Numbered from the stretch's first letter, positions 6,122 through 14,157 are shown. The stretch: 36,449 nt of DNA from VXNE01 sp964518405 (GCA_964518405.1 CAZFGB010000195.1:1-36449), one strand, 5' to 3'. Numbers and translations: made by a program. The notes: generated from the sequence alone by a model not told the origin.

Positions 6122-8368
6122 CTATACCGAATAACCCTCCAACGAGATCGGCAAGGTTCGGATGCGCTCGCCCGTCGCGGCGTAGATCGCGTTGCACACT
6201 GCCGGCGCGAGCGGTGGCAAGGCCGGCTCGCCCAGTCCTGTCGGCTGGTAGTCGCTGTCGATGAAGTGCATGTCCACGTTCGGCGCGTGGGGCATTCGAA
6301 GCATCGGGTAGCTGTCGAAATTCGACTGCTGCACCACCCCGTCCTCGAACGTGACGGACTGTCCCAGCATGGTGGACAGGCCGTCGACGACCGATCCCTC
6401 GACCTGGTTTTCGGCGCCGCTCCGGTTGATGATCGGACCCACGTCGGCCGCCACCGTCACGTTGTGCACGGTGATCTTCCTGTTCGCATCGACGCTGACG
6501 TCGGCGACTTCCGCGAAATGCCCCGCATGGCTGAAATAGAACGCGAGACCCAGTCCGCGCCCTTCCGGCAATTGCCGGCCCCATCCGGCTTTTTTCGCCG
6601 CGAGCTTGACCACGTCCGCCGCGCGGCCCGTGTGCAGCGCCCAGAGATTGCCTTTTTCCGTCCACCGCGGTTCTCCGATCACTTCCAGCAGGACCTCGAG
6701 GTGGTCGCGGCCCGCCGCCGCCGCCAGTTCGTGGAGGAAACTCTGCACCACGAAGCCGAACACGTTCGATCCGGGCGCCCGCCAGGCGCCGCAGGGTGTC
6801 TTCCACTCGAGCTCCGTCTGCTCGATCCGGCAATTGGCGAGCAGTCCGGCGGGAAAGACGTTGCGGGACATGTCGCCGCCGCTTACCGGTCGCCCGTTGC
6901 CGTGCGTGAACGTGATGAAATGGTCGCGCCAGCCGGATATCCGTCCCTCGTCGGTGAGGCTCGCGCGCAACTGGTGGAATCCGCCGGCTCGGAACAGGTC
7001 GTGAGACATGTCGTCCTCGCGAGTCCACTGGAGCTTGATCGGGCCACCGTAACGCTTCGAGATGGCGGCGGCCTCGGTCATGAAGTCGTTGTAGAGGCGA
7101 CGTCCGAAACCGCCGCCGATCCGGGTCTGGTGCACGGTCACTCTCGACGGTTCGATGCCCAGCACCTCCGCCACGGCCTCGATTCCGCTCCCAGGCGTCT
7201 GCGTGGGCGCCCACAACTCGACCTTGCCGTCGCGCCACCACGCGATGCAGTTCTGCGGCTCGAGCTGCGCGTGGCTGACGAAGCGGTAGGTGTAGTAGGC
7301 GTCGAGCGTCCTGTCCGCGTCGGCGAAAACGGCATCGACGTCGCCGTCGTCGACGACGCGCTTCTCGCCGGGAGCGTGGCGCAGCGTCTCCGCTCTCCTG
7401 GCCGAATCGCTCCAGCTGTCCTTCGCTGCATCGTCGAGGTTCCACTCGACCTTGAGTTCCCGCTTTGCGCGGATGGCGGCCCAGGTGGAATCGGCGACGA
7501 TCGCGATGCCGGGAAGCAACTGCGCGAACTTGCCGTTGCCTTCGAGCACGAAGACATCCCGCACGCCGGGCATCTTCCGGATCGCCTCGATGTTGGCTGA
7601 TGCGACGGCACCGCCCACGGCGGGACACTTCTGGTACACGGCGTACTTCATCCCGGGGACGCTCTGGTCGATACCGAAGAGCGGCTGGCCGCGCACGAGC
7701 GCATCGTTGTCGACACCGGTGACGCGCGTGCCGAGGAGCCGGTACTGGCCTTTCTTCTTGAGCGTGAGAGAGCTGGCGTCGGGGATCGGAAACTCTGCCG
7801 CGGCATTGGCCAGCTTCTTGTAGGCGATTTTTCTCCCGGATACCCCGTGCACGACGAAACTGTCCCGGGTCGAGAGTTCCGCGGGAGAGACGCGCAGCCG
7901 TCTCGCGGCCGCCGCGACCAGCATCGCGCGCGCCGCGGCGCCAGCCTGGCGGAGCGTATCCCAGTTCATCGGCACCGACGTGGAACCGCCGGCGAATTGC
8001 CGTCCGAAAGTCGCTTCGTCGATCGGCGCCTGCTCGACCGAGACGTCGTCCCAGGCGGCGTCGAGTTCTTCGGCAACGATCATCGGCAACGACGTCTTCA
8101 CGCCCTGGCCGATCTCGGGGTTCTTCGCGTAGACGAGGATGCCTTCTGCGTCGATGCGCAGGAAGGCGTTCGGCTGCAGCGCGGTCGACATCGCGTGCGC
8201 CGGTTTCGCCCTGAGCACGAAGCCGAGCATCAGGCCGCCGCCGGCGATGCCGGTGGCCTGCATGAACCGCCGCCGGGAGAACTTCGTCAACTGGTGGGCA
8301 TGCATCTGTGCCGGGCGCGTGACGGCATCGAAGACGGCATCCATGGCCGCGTAGGGGGTACTTTTCAT
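6122..8368 (-). CDS. Molybdenum hydroxylase large subunit (IorB/aldehyde-oxidase type), Tat-exported
   Basis: A 748-residue molybdopterin-cytosine-dinucleotide-binding subunit of the xanthine-oxidase family, closest in layout to isoquinoline 1-oxidoreductase beta subunits. A twin-arginine signal SRRRFMQATG at about residues 31-40 precedes a hydrophobic stretch, so the folded complex is probably exported to the periplasm. Later motifs are GGGFGRRLYNDF, the RAPGSN cofactor loop and the catalytic Glu714 in GLGEPALPP near the C-terminus. The start overlaps the end of the 2Fe-2S subunit by 4 bp (ATGA, 8365-8368). The family oxidises N-heterocycles or aldehydes with water as oxygen source; the substrate here is unknown. 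No cytochrome electron-acceptor gene is adjacent. Confidence 0.93.
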   Translation of the reverse strand: MKSTPYAAMDAVFDAVTRPAQMHAHQLTKFSRRRFMQATGIAGGGLMLGFVLRAKPAHAMSTALQPNAFLRIDAEGILVYAKNPEIGQGVKTSLPMIVAEELDAAWDDVSVEQAPIDEATFGRQFAGGSTSVPMNWDTLRQAGAAARAMLVAAAARRLRVSPAELSTRDSFVVHGVSGRKIAYKKLANAAAEFPIPDASSLTLKKKGQYRLLGTRVTGVDNDALVRGQPLFGIDQSVPGMKYAVYQKCPAVGGAVASANIEAIRKMPGVRDVFVLEGNGKFAQLLPGIAIVADSTWAAIRAKRELKVEWNLDDAAKDSWSDSARRAETLRHAPGEKRVVDDGDVDAVFADADRTLDAYYTYRFVSHAQLEPQNCIAWWRDGKVELWAPTQTPGSGIEAVAEVLGIEPSRVTVHQTRIGGGFGRRLYNDFMTEAAAISKRYGGPIKLQWTREDDMSHDLFRAGGFHQLRASLTDEGRISGWRDHFITFTHGNGRPVSGGDMSRNVFPAGLLANCRIEQTELEWKTPCGAWRAPGSNVFGFVVQSFLHELAAAAGRDHLEVLLEVIGEPRWTEKGNLWALHTGRAADVVKLAAKKAGWGRQLPEGRGLGLAFYFSHAGHFAEVADVSVDANRKITVHNVTVAADVGPIINRSGAENQVEGSVVDGLSTMLGQSVTFEDGVVQQSNFDSYPMLRMPHAPNVDMHFIDSDYQPTGLGEPALPPLAPAVCNAIYAATGERIRTLPISLEGYSV

Positions 8369-8838
8369 GCCGACTCTCCCATGTCGCCGGCGGCTTGCTT
8401 TATCGCCTGGCGGATCCTGAGATAAGTGCCGCAGCGACAGATATTGCCCGCCATCGCCTCGTCGATCTCCTCATCGCTCGGTTTTGGATTGGATTGCAGG
8501 AGCGCGGTGGCGCCCATGATCTGGCCGGTCTGGCAGTAACCGCACTGGGCGACATCGAGATCGACCCACGCCTGCTGCACGGGGGTCAGTTCGCCATCTT
8601 CGGAGGCGAGGCCTTCTATGGTCTTGATGTCCCGCCCGGAAGCGGCGGATGCGGGCATCGAGCACGACCGGACCGGCTCACCGTCCAGCAGTACGGTGCA
8701 CGCGCCGCATATGGCGACACCGCAGCCGAACTTCGTTCCGGTGAGGCCCAGTTCATCGCGCAACACCCACAGCAGCGGCGTCGACGCCTCGGCGTCGCTT
8801 ATCTCGTGGACCGCTCCATTCACATTGAGACGCAACAC
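8365..8838 (-). CDS. 2Fe-2S small subunit of the molybdenum hydroxylase (IorA type)
   Basis: A 157-residue electron-transfer subunit with both clusters visible. The plant-ferredoxin-type cluster uses Cys39, Cys44, Cys47 and Cys59 (GCGVAICGAC). The alpha-helical cluster uses Cys99 and Cys102 (CGYC) and Cys134 and Cys136 (NICRCGTY). It passes electrons from the Mo centre of the partner encoded directly downstream. The start is GTG at 8838-8836, with AAGGGGG 7 bases before it. It lies 17 bp after the LLM oxidoreductase, so all three genes look like one operon. It has no signal peptide and would be exported by hitch-hiking on the Tat signal of the large subunit. Confidence 0.94.
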   Translation of the reverse strand: MLRLNVNGAVHEISDAEASTPLLWVLRDELGLTGTKFGCGVAICGACTVLLDGEPVRSCSMPASAASGRDIKTIEGLASEDGELTPVQQAWVDLDVAQCGYCQTGQIMGATALLQSNPKPSDEEIDEAMAGNICRCGTYLRIRQAIKQAAGDMGESA

Positions 8839-8855
8839 GAATCGTCCCCCTTTCG

Positions 8856-9911
8856 TCAGTTATCCAATTCCAGTCCGCGCGGGACGCGCGGGTTGTCGAC
8901 AGCCTGTACGCGCCCGAGCAAGTCCTGAAACCGCTCTTCCTGCTCCGGCGTTTCCCTCGGCATGGAGAAGGAGATGCGGGATGCGTATTCGCGATGGTTG
9001 CGCAGGAAGTCCGGGAGCGCGTCGTAGGTGCATGTCTGGGCCAGCTCCAGCACGTCGTCCGGCTTCACGGTCTCTCGCATTTCCTCCCACCTGCCCTGGC
9101 GCGAAAGCACGTGCAGCTTCTGCCCGAGGTCGGTGAGCCCGTGCAGGTCGAGCACCTTGTGGTAGGTCCGCGTCGAGCCGTAGAAAGACAAGGGCCGGCG
9201 CATTTCTTCAACCCGTTGCTCGATCTCGCTGTCGGTATCGCCGAGGATCAGGTATCCGGTTGCGCCGATTTCCACGTCCGTCCAGGACCGGCCTGATCGG
9301 ATCAGACCCGTGCGGATGCTGGGCAAGAGCGTAGTACGCATGTACTTGTCGGACATGATCCCGCCATGCGGCATGACGACATCGGCGACTTCGCCCGCCA
9401 CCCCCGCCATTCCCGGACCGACGACAGCGAGGCCGACGCGGGGTCGGTCGTGCGGGATGGGTCCCGGATTGAAGTTGGGCGTCATCAGCGTGAAGGTGTA
9501 GTGCTTGCCGAGAAATTCGGGCGTCCTGCCGTCCTGCCAGGAGTCCCATACGGCGTGCATCATCTGAATGTATTCCCGCATTCTCGGTGCGGGCGCGGTC
9601 CAGGTGCCGCCGAAACGGCGCTCGTTATGGCCCTTGACCTGGCTGCCGAGGCCGATGATGAACCTGCCCCTGGACAGGTGCTGAATGTCCCACGCTTCCA
9701 TGGCGATCACCAGCGGGCTGCGTGGAAACGCGATAGTTACCGAAGTCTGCAATCCGATGCGCTCGGTGGCGGTTGCCGCAAGGGCCATGATCAGCATGGA
9801 ATCGTGCGCGAGTTCGCCGCATGTGATGCAGTCGAATCCCGCCGCTTCCGCCGTGCGCGCCTGCGCGGGCACGTCGCCGGGCCAGCCGCCTACGCCGGTG
9901 ATGACTTCCAT
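8856..9911 (-). CDS. F420-type LLM-class oxidoreductase (MSMEG_2256/TIGR03617-like)
   Basis: A 351-residue luciferase-like monooxygenase-fold protein whose sequence resembles the probable F420-dependent MSMEG_2256 group. Diagnostic stretches are AEAAGFDCITCGELAHDSM near the N-terminus, ATATERIGLQTSV, and LSRGRFIIGLGSQ followed by a histidine. These enzymes use F420 or flavin for hydride transfer; no substrate can be assigned. It is the first gene of the operon with the molybdenum hydroxylase. No good Shine-Dalgarno sequence precedes the ATG at 9911. The first 41 codons and 42 bp upstream are duplicated about 1.06 kb away (10846-11010). Confidence 0.88.
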   Translation of the reverse strand: MEVITGVGGWPGDVPAQARTAEAAGFDCITCGELAHDSMLIMALAATATERIGLQTSVTIAFPRSPLVIAMEAWDIQHLSRGRFIIGLGSQVKGHNERRFGGTWTAPAPRMREYIQMMHAVWDSWQDGRTPEFLGKHYTFTLMTPNFNPGPIPHDRPRVGLAVVGPGMAGVAGEVADVVMPHGGIMSDKYMRTTLLPSIRTGLIRSGRSWTDVEIGATGYLILGDTDSEIEQRVEEMRRPLSFYGSTRTYHKVLDLHGLTDLGQKLHVLSRQGRWEEMRETVKPDDVLELAQTCTYDALPDFLRNHREYASRISFSMPRETPEQEERFQDLLGRVQAVDNPRVPRGLELDN

Positions 9912-9953
9912 CGCGCTAAATTGCCATGATCGGCTTCAGACTTGCAATGTCGG
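9789..9953. repeat. 165-bp direct repeat, copy 1 (start of the LLM gene)
   Basis: This segment covers the first 41 codons of the LLM gene and 42 bp upstream. It matches 10846-11010 over 165 bp with no gaps and 5 mismatches by eye (about 97%). The two copies are in the same orientation and 1,057 bp apart start to start. They flank the cyanovirin-like gene. Confidence 0.95.
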
Positions 9954-10140
9954 CCGGGTACGTACGGTCCGGCCCGCAGCTAACCAGCACGGCCGAAAGA
10001 ACTCTGTTCAACCCTGTAGATCCCGCTCCCGCCCCGCTTAACGCACAATAGGACCAATGTGCTACGATGCCAAGTCATGGGTAGCCCCCCAAGCGTCAGC
10101 AAACCGTGTGGGGCGCGGGTAGTTTCGTCGGAGTGCTGCC

Positions 10141-10641
10141 ATGAGAATCGCTAAACCCGTTCACGCGCGTCGCGCGAGTGCAGCCATCTGCGGTTTCCTG
10201 TTTTGCGTGGCGGCACTGACTGCGGCCGCCGACTACGACAGCAGTGCACTGGACGGCAATCTCCAGAACCAGTGCACGAACTTCGACATCAGCCAAGATT
10301 ATTCTACAACCTTCATCATTGAGGCAGAGTGCAATCAGTCTGGGAGCACCTCCCGTGTTTCCACCACGTTCGACCTGCAAGATCACGTTCGCTGGAACCA
10401 AAGCACCAAGGTGCTTAGCTGGGATACGACCATTACGTTGCTAAACTTCTACATCTCGTCCAGGTGCCGGCCGGATGGCACAAGTCCTTTCACGATCAGT
10501 TCCAGCGACGTGACGTTGGCCTTGACATGCATTGCCCTGTTTAACGACGACACCGGTCAATTCGACACCGAGAGCGTGTCGCTGGCGCTGAACGGGAATC
10601 TGCAAGCGGACACCACGAGCGGCGAACTGAGCCGTCGATAG
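10141..10641 (+). CDS. Secreted small protein with a cyanovirin-N-like (CVNH) pattern
   Basis: A 166-residue protein with a signal peptide: a basic start, then a hydrophobic run from about Ala14 to Ala30, ending LTAAADY. The mature part has two halves, each with a Cys pair: Cys45/Cys64 and Cys109/Cys130. This matches the two-repeat, two-disulfide plan of cyanovirin-N domains. The first half reads QCTNFDI, then EAECNQSG, then TTFDLQDHVRW, close to the CVNH pattern of C-N-I, A-x-C and a polar L-DLNDHI strand. The second half is more diverged. CVNH proteins bind mannose-rich glycans. GGAG 7 bases before the ATG is the ribosome site. Flanking direct repeats suggest recent local rearrangement. Secretion is fairly sure; the fold assignment is by eye. 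Confidence 0.6.
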   Translation: MRIAKPVHARRASAAICGFLFCVAALTAAADYDSSALDGNLQNQCTNFDISQDYSTTFIIEAECNQSGSTSRVSTTFDLQDHVRWNQSTKVLSWDTTITLLNFYISSRCRPDGTSPFTISSSDVTLALTCIALFNDDTGQFDTESVSLALNGNLQADTTSGELSRR

Positions 10642-10845
10642 GGGGAGATGCTCACTCGCGCGCCGACAGGGAGCATTGCGGGTGAGTTCAGATTGACCAG
10701 TGACCTCCCTGCGGGGTGCGAGTAGCTACACTGTGGGACAGAATGCGCCAAGCCCACGACCTCCCTCGGCGGAGTCGCTTTGAACATTTGATCCTGCAGC
10801 GCCTGGCTTGCGAAGGCCCCGACCTGCTTCGCCGCAACAGCTTGC

Positions 10846-10968
10846 GATCAGCATGGAATCGTGCGCGAGTTCTCGGCATGTGATGCAATCGAATCCCGCC
10901 GCTTCCGCCGTGCGCGCTTGCGCGGGCACGTCGCCGGGCCAGCCGCCTACGCCGGTGATGACTTCCAT
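10846..10968 (-). pseudogene. Truncated duplicate of the LLM oxidoreductase N-terminus
   Basis: The ATG at 10968 and the first 41 codons of the LLM gene are kept here with a Gly32-to-Arg change. After the repeat boundary at 10846 the frame runs on into unrelated sequence and stops at 10726. It lacks nearly all of the enzyme and cannot work. If the upstream 42 bp hold promoter elements, these were duplicated as well. Confidence 0.85.
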
Positions 10969-11010
10969 CGCACTAAATTGCCATGATCGGCTTCAGACTT
11001 GCAATGTCGG
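10846..11010. repeat. 165-bp direct repeat, copy 2
   Basis: This is the second copy of 9789-9953. Differences are a few substitutions, among them GCCG to TCGG early in the repeat. The match stops abruptly on both sides. The rest of the 476-bp gap 10642-11117 holds no gene I can support. Bases 11076-11091 form a small hairpin (TTGGCC-GCTG-GGCCAA) before the next gene. Confidence 0.95.
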
Positions 11011-11117
11011 AGTTCCGCAGATGACGCGGGCGCATTGCGATCCTGTGGCCAAAGGCCTACAGGAGATACCGCAATTTGGCCGCTGGGCCAACACGAATCG
11101 GGTGCTAGAATGACCCC

Positions 11118-11609
11118 ATGGTCCCTCCCGCATTCGATACGCACAGAGCGGTGAAGTCGCTGACCATCGCGGGTTTCAGCGATTCCCAGGCCGAGGCGGT
11201 TGTGGAAACCGTCGGCGTCGCCATGGACGAAACGCTGGCGACGAAGACCGACCTTCAGCCGATCAGGACGGACCTGGCAGGCGCGATCGAGGCTATGGCG
11301 ACGAAGGCCGACCTTCAGATGATCAGGGCGGATCTGGACGGCGTGATCGAGACGATGGTGACGAAGACCGATCTTGAGATGGCGCTTCAGCCGATCAGGG
11401 TGGATCTGGACGGCGTGATGGGGACGATGGCGACGAAGACCGACCTTGAGATGGCGCTGCAGCCGATCAGGGCGGATCTGGACGGAGTCATGGGGACAAT
11501 GGCATCGAAAACCGATCTGGCCGCGCTGGAACAACGCATGATCATCAAGTTGGGCGCGATGGTGTTCGCGAGCATGAGTTTCCTTGCCGTTCTGCAAAAG
11601 GTGTTCTAG
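11118..11609 (+). CDS. DUF1640-like coiled-coil protein with in-frame repeats and a C-terminal membrane anchor
   Basis: A 163-residue protein. The N-terminus (FDTHRAVKSLTIAGFSDSQAEAVV) is typical of bacterial DUF1640/CCDC90-like proteins. Residues 41-128 are four tandem repeats, two of 20 and two of 24 residues, each starting (A/V)TKxDL and ending in a Met, with a fifth start ASKTDL at 129. They read as a heptad-rich coiled coil. A hydrophobic segment KLGAMVFASMSFLAVL ends the protein and should anchor it in the membrane. The last two full repeats are nearly identical, pointing to recent expansion. The family's bacterial function is not known. Only a weak ribosome site precedes the ATG. Confidence 0.8.
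   Translation: MVPPAFDTHRAVKSLTIAGFSDSQAEAVVETVGVAMDETLATKTDLQPIRTDLAGAIEAMATKADLQMIRADLDGVIETMVTKTDLEMALQPIRVDLDGVMGTMATKTDLEMALQPIRADLDGVMGTMASKTDLAALEQRMIIKLGAMVFASMSFLAVLQKVF
11238..11501 (+). repeat. In-frame tandem repeats (60 and 72 bp units) in the DUF1640-like gene
   Basis: There are two 60-bp units (11238-11357) followed by two 72-bp units (11358-11501). Each encodes a TKxDL...IRxDLxGxx helix. The 72-bp units differ from the shorter ones by an inserted E-M-A-L-type segment that keeps the frame. The two 72-bp copies differ at only a few bases, so copy number may vary between strains. Confidence 0.85.
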
Positions 11610-11660
11610 CGAATTCCCCTGGCGGGCAAAGACATCTCCGCCGGTGGCGGGTGACGCTTT

Positions 11661-11688
11661 CGACGCGCCCCGGAGCCGGGGCGCGTCG
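11661..11688. terminator. Strong GC hairpin between convergent genes
   Basis: Arms CGACGCGCCCCGG (11661-11673) and CCGGGGCGCGTCG (11676-11688) pair perfectly over 13 bp around a 2-bp centre. It lies between the ends of the DUF1640-like gene (+) and hsp20 (-), so it could serve both. Neither side has a T-run, so termination would not be of the classic intrinsic kind. Confidence 0.55.
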
Positions 11689-11698
11689 TTGGAGCGCG

Positions 11699-12121
11699 TC
11701 AGTGGGCCGTTTTGACCTCGATGGATCGCGCCCTCGCGTTCTCCCGCTTGGCCACCGAGATGGTGACCACGCCATGCACCGCCGTAGCCTCGATGGCGTC
11801 CTGGTCGGCGTCGTTCGGAAGCCGGAAGCTGCGAGCGAAGCGGCCGTACAGCCGTTCCGAGCGATGCAACCGCTCGTCGTCGTTTGCCCGCTCGTACTTG
11901 CGCTCACCCGAGATGGTCAGCAAACCGTCCTTGCAGTTCACCTCTACATCTTCCGGTGCCACCGCGGGCAGCTCCACGTCGACGCGATACGCGTCGCTCA
12001 GTTCCCGCACGTCGATGGCGGGCGTCCAGTTCGAGGCGCGCTCGCGGATGCTCGGCGCAGCGGAACCTGCGCGCAGCAGATTTTCGAAGTCTCGAATCGG
12101 ATCCCAGTGGACCAGGTTCAT
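11699..12121 (-). CDS. Hsp20/alpha-crystallin small heat-shock protein
   Basis: A 140-residue ATP-independent holdase chaperone. The alpha-crystallin domain covers about residues 35-135: WTPAIDVRELSDAYRVDVELP starts it, GLLTISGER is the conserved core strand, and the family signature GVVTISVAK lies near the end. The frame is open to 12184, but the ATG at 12121 was chosen because MNLVHWDPIRDF is the usual family start and GGAG lies about 10 bases before it. A sigma-32-like promoter (12158-12185) sits just upstream, so heat control is likely. Confidence 0.93.
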   Translation of the reverse strand: MNLVHWDPIRDFENLLRAGSAAPSIRERASNWTPAIDVRELSDAYRVDVELPAVAPEDVEVNCKDGLLTISGERKYERANDDERLHRSERLYGRFARSFRLPNDADQDAIEATAVHGVVTISVAKRENARARSIEVKTAH

Positions 12122-12157
12122 GACACTTGCTCCTGTGATAGTTGTCGTTGAACAGGG

Positions 12158-12185
12158 ATTTGGGGGTGCGCGGACCGATTCCAAG
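12158..12185 (-). promoter_or_regulatory. Sigma-32-like heat-shock promoter for hsp20
   Basis: On the minus strand, CTTGGAA (12185-12179) and CCCCAAAT (12165-12158) are separated by 13 bp. The sigma-32 consensus is CTTGAAA, 11-16 bp, CCCCATNT, so each element has one mismatch. The start site would lie about 30 bases before the hsp20 ATG. The match to an Hsp20 gene makes chance unlikely. Confidence 0.6.
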
Positions 12186-12204
12186 TACTTGAAAAGGACC
12201 TAAA

Positions 12205-12219
12205 TGTCCCCGAGGGACA
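12205..12219 (-). terminator. Candidate terminator hairpin after the ggt gene
   Basis: TGTCCC-CGA-GGGACA is a perfect 6-bp stem with a 3-base loop, 31 bp past the ggt stop in the direction of transcription. It is followed on that strand by only a short T-run (ATTTAGG). On the plus strand the same hairpin is followed after 4 bases by six Ts, but no plus-strand gene ends here. Confidence 0.35.
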
Positions 12220-12249
12220 GGGATTTTTTCGAATTTTCCCGTGTTGCGG

Positions 12250-13941
12250 TCAGATTCCCGCAGCGGCGCTGGCGGAGCGCGGGTCGGCGACGCCCCAGAG
12301 CGCCCCGCGTATTCGCATGATCGAGTTGGCGTTGCCCAGGCGCGCGGTGGGGAGCACGACGATGTCGCGGTGGCGCATGGATCTCAGCGCGGCTATCGTC
12401 TCGTCAGGAACGCCGGGTTCGAACAGGATCCGGTCCGGCTGCCATTGATGGTGGAAGCGGGGCCGGCTGACTGCTTGAACAAGGTTCATGCGGTGGTCCA
12501 CGCCGTTGACGATGACTTGCAGGACGGTCGTGATGATGGCGCTTCCGCCCGGCGAACCCGTGACGAAGAAGGGCTCGCCGTCCCAGAGCAGTATCGTGGG
12601 CGACATGGAACTCAGCATGCGCTTGCCGGGCGCGATGGAATTGGCTTCTCCGCCCAGCAGCCCGTAGGCGTTCGGCGCGTTTTCTCGCGCGGCAAAGTCG
12701 TCCATCTCGTTATTGAGGAGGAATCCGGCGCCGGGGACCACGATTTTCGAGCCGTAGGAGAAGTTGAGCGTCGTTGTATACGCCACGGCATTGCCGGCGG
12801 CGTCCATGATCGACGCATGGGTGGTTTCCCCGCCCCGTTCCGGCCAGGAGCCGGCGCCGACCTCGGCGGACTCGGAAGCGCGCCTCGAGTCGAAGTCGCC
12901 GAACCGCACGACCGCGTACGCCTTGTCTATCAGGCGGGCGACGGGAACTGGATAGAAATCGGCATCTCCCAGGTGCATCGCGCGGTCGGCGTACGCGCGG
13001 CGCGCCGCCTCGACCATGTGATGGATCGCTCTCGAGCTGCCGGGACCCATGGCGCGGAGGTTGTAGCGCTCGAGCATGTTCAGCATCTGCACGAGCAGGA
13101 TGCCTCCGGACGACGGCGGCGGCATCGAGACGATATCGAACCCCCGGTAAGTCCCGACGATGGGCGCCCGCCAGACCGAACGGTAGTTGTCGAGGTCCGT
13201 CTGGGCGACGCGTCCGCCTCCGCGTTGCATTTCGGCTACCAGGAGATCGGCGGTCTTGCCCTTGTAGAAGCCGTCCCGTCCCCCGTCCCTTATGCGCGTG
13301 AGCGTTGCCGCCAGGTCTTTCTGGATGAACAGATCCCCCTCCGCGTAGGGCGTTCCGTCGGCCCTGGCGAACACCGCAAGGGCGGCGGGGCGGCCGGCAA
13401 AGTCGGGCAGGCGACTCGCGAAGTCGCGGGCGAGGTCGGAACTCAGCGGGAAGCCGTCGCGAGCCAGGGCGATGGCCGGATCGATTACGTCGTCAAGCGC
13501 CAGGACGCCGTATCTTTCGTGGACGTCCAGCAGACCCGCAACGGTGCCCGGGACACCGGCGGCCAGGTGGGTGTCGGTCGAGAGTCCCTCGACGACATTG
13601 CCGTCGTCGCCGAGGAACATGTCTCGATCGGCGGTCGCAGGGGCGCGTTCCCGGTGGTCGTTGGCGACGACATCGCCATCGGCAAGGCGGATCACCATGA
13701 AACCGCCGCCGCCCAGGTTGCCCGCAGACGGATACGCCACCGCCAGCGCGAAACCGACCGCCACCGCCGCATCGATGGCATTGCCGCCGCCGCCGATCAC
13801 GTCGGCGCCGACCTGCGAGGCGATTTCCGAACGCGTGACGACCATACCTTTCGTACCGCGAACCGGTTCCGCGGCGGTGGCCGTAGCCGATTGCGCGGTC
13901 AGGACGGCCGCGGCGATCGCTACCAACAACCTGGGATTCAT
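12250..13941 (-). CDS. ggt: Gamma-glutamyltransferase (periplasmic, self-cleaving)
   Basis: A 563-residue Ntn-hydrolase that removes or transfers the gamma-glutamyl group of glutathione. The ATG at 13941 was chosen because it gives a clean signal peptide (LLVAIAAAVLTAQSATATAAE) and follows GAGGAAG; the frame extends upstream without homology. The autocleavage nucleophile is Thr373 in GETTHASIMD, and Arg97 in NDHRERAP fits the substrate carboxylate-binding Arg. AGNLGGGGF (73-81) and GSPGGSAI are family glycine loops. Length matches two-chain bacterial GGT proteins. The gene is divergent from the SDR gene across a 216-bp gap that probably holds both promoters. Confidence 0.95.
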   Translation of the reverse strand: MNPRLLVAIAAAVLTAQSATATAAEPVRGTKGMVVTRSEIASQVGADVIGGGGNAIDAAVAVGFALAVAYPSAGNLGGGGFMVIRLADGDVVANDHRERAPATADRDMFLGDDGNVVEGLSTDTHLAAGVPGTVAGLLDVHERYGVLALDDVIDPAIALARDGFPLSSDLARDFASRLPDFAGRPAALAVFARADGTPYAEGDLFIQKDLAATLTRIRDGGRDGFYKGKTADLLVAEMQRGGGRVAQTDLDNYRSVWRAPIVGTYRGFDIVSMPPPSSGGILLVQMLNMLERYNLRAMGPGSSRAIHHMVEAARRAYADRAMHLGDADFYPVPVARLIDKAYAVVRFGDFDSRRASESAEVGAGSWPERGGETTHASIMDAAGNAVAYTTTLNFSYGSKIVVPGAGFLLNNEMDDFAARENAPNAYGLLGGEANSIAPGKRMLSSMSPTILLWDGEPFFVTGSPGGSAIITTVLQVIVNGVDHRMNLVQAVSRPRFHHQWQPDRILFEPGVPDETIAALRSMRHRDIVVLPTARLGNANSIMRIRGALWGVADPRSASAAAGI

Positions 13942-14157
13942 GCGTCTTCCTCGCGGCCCGATAGCGGGTGGGATACTGAACGATAGCGGGCGAGCGGGCA
14001 ACACGTGGCGCGGGTTCCCGACGGGTTCCCGAACGGCCGCTTGCACCCGTGTTGCCGAAATACGGCGTGTCTGTCAATCTCGCGTTCTTGCCGAGATCGC
14101 GGGCGGCGCGAAGCGCGCTCCGGATCGAGAGAGAAAACGAGTGGAAAGGGGACAGTG

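Noticed and set aside
11238..11501. Tandem repeats as a CRISPR array
   Set aside because: Units are contiguous without spacers and stay in frame within a protein gene.
12186..12215. A second sigma-32-like promoter on the plus strand (CTTGAAA followed by CCCCGAGG)
   Set aside because: The -10 half is poor, and no plus-strand gene follows within reach.
12241..13986. Long plus-strand open frame of 581 codons opposite ggt
   Set aside because: It lies fully antisense to a clear gamma-glutamyltransferase and has no recognisable domain; high GC leaves opposite frames open. The same applies to frames at 6077-7600, 19447-21570 and 26180-28084.
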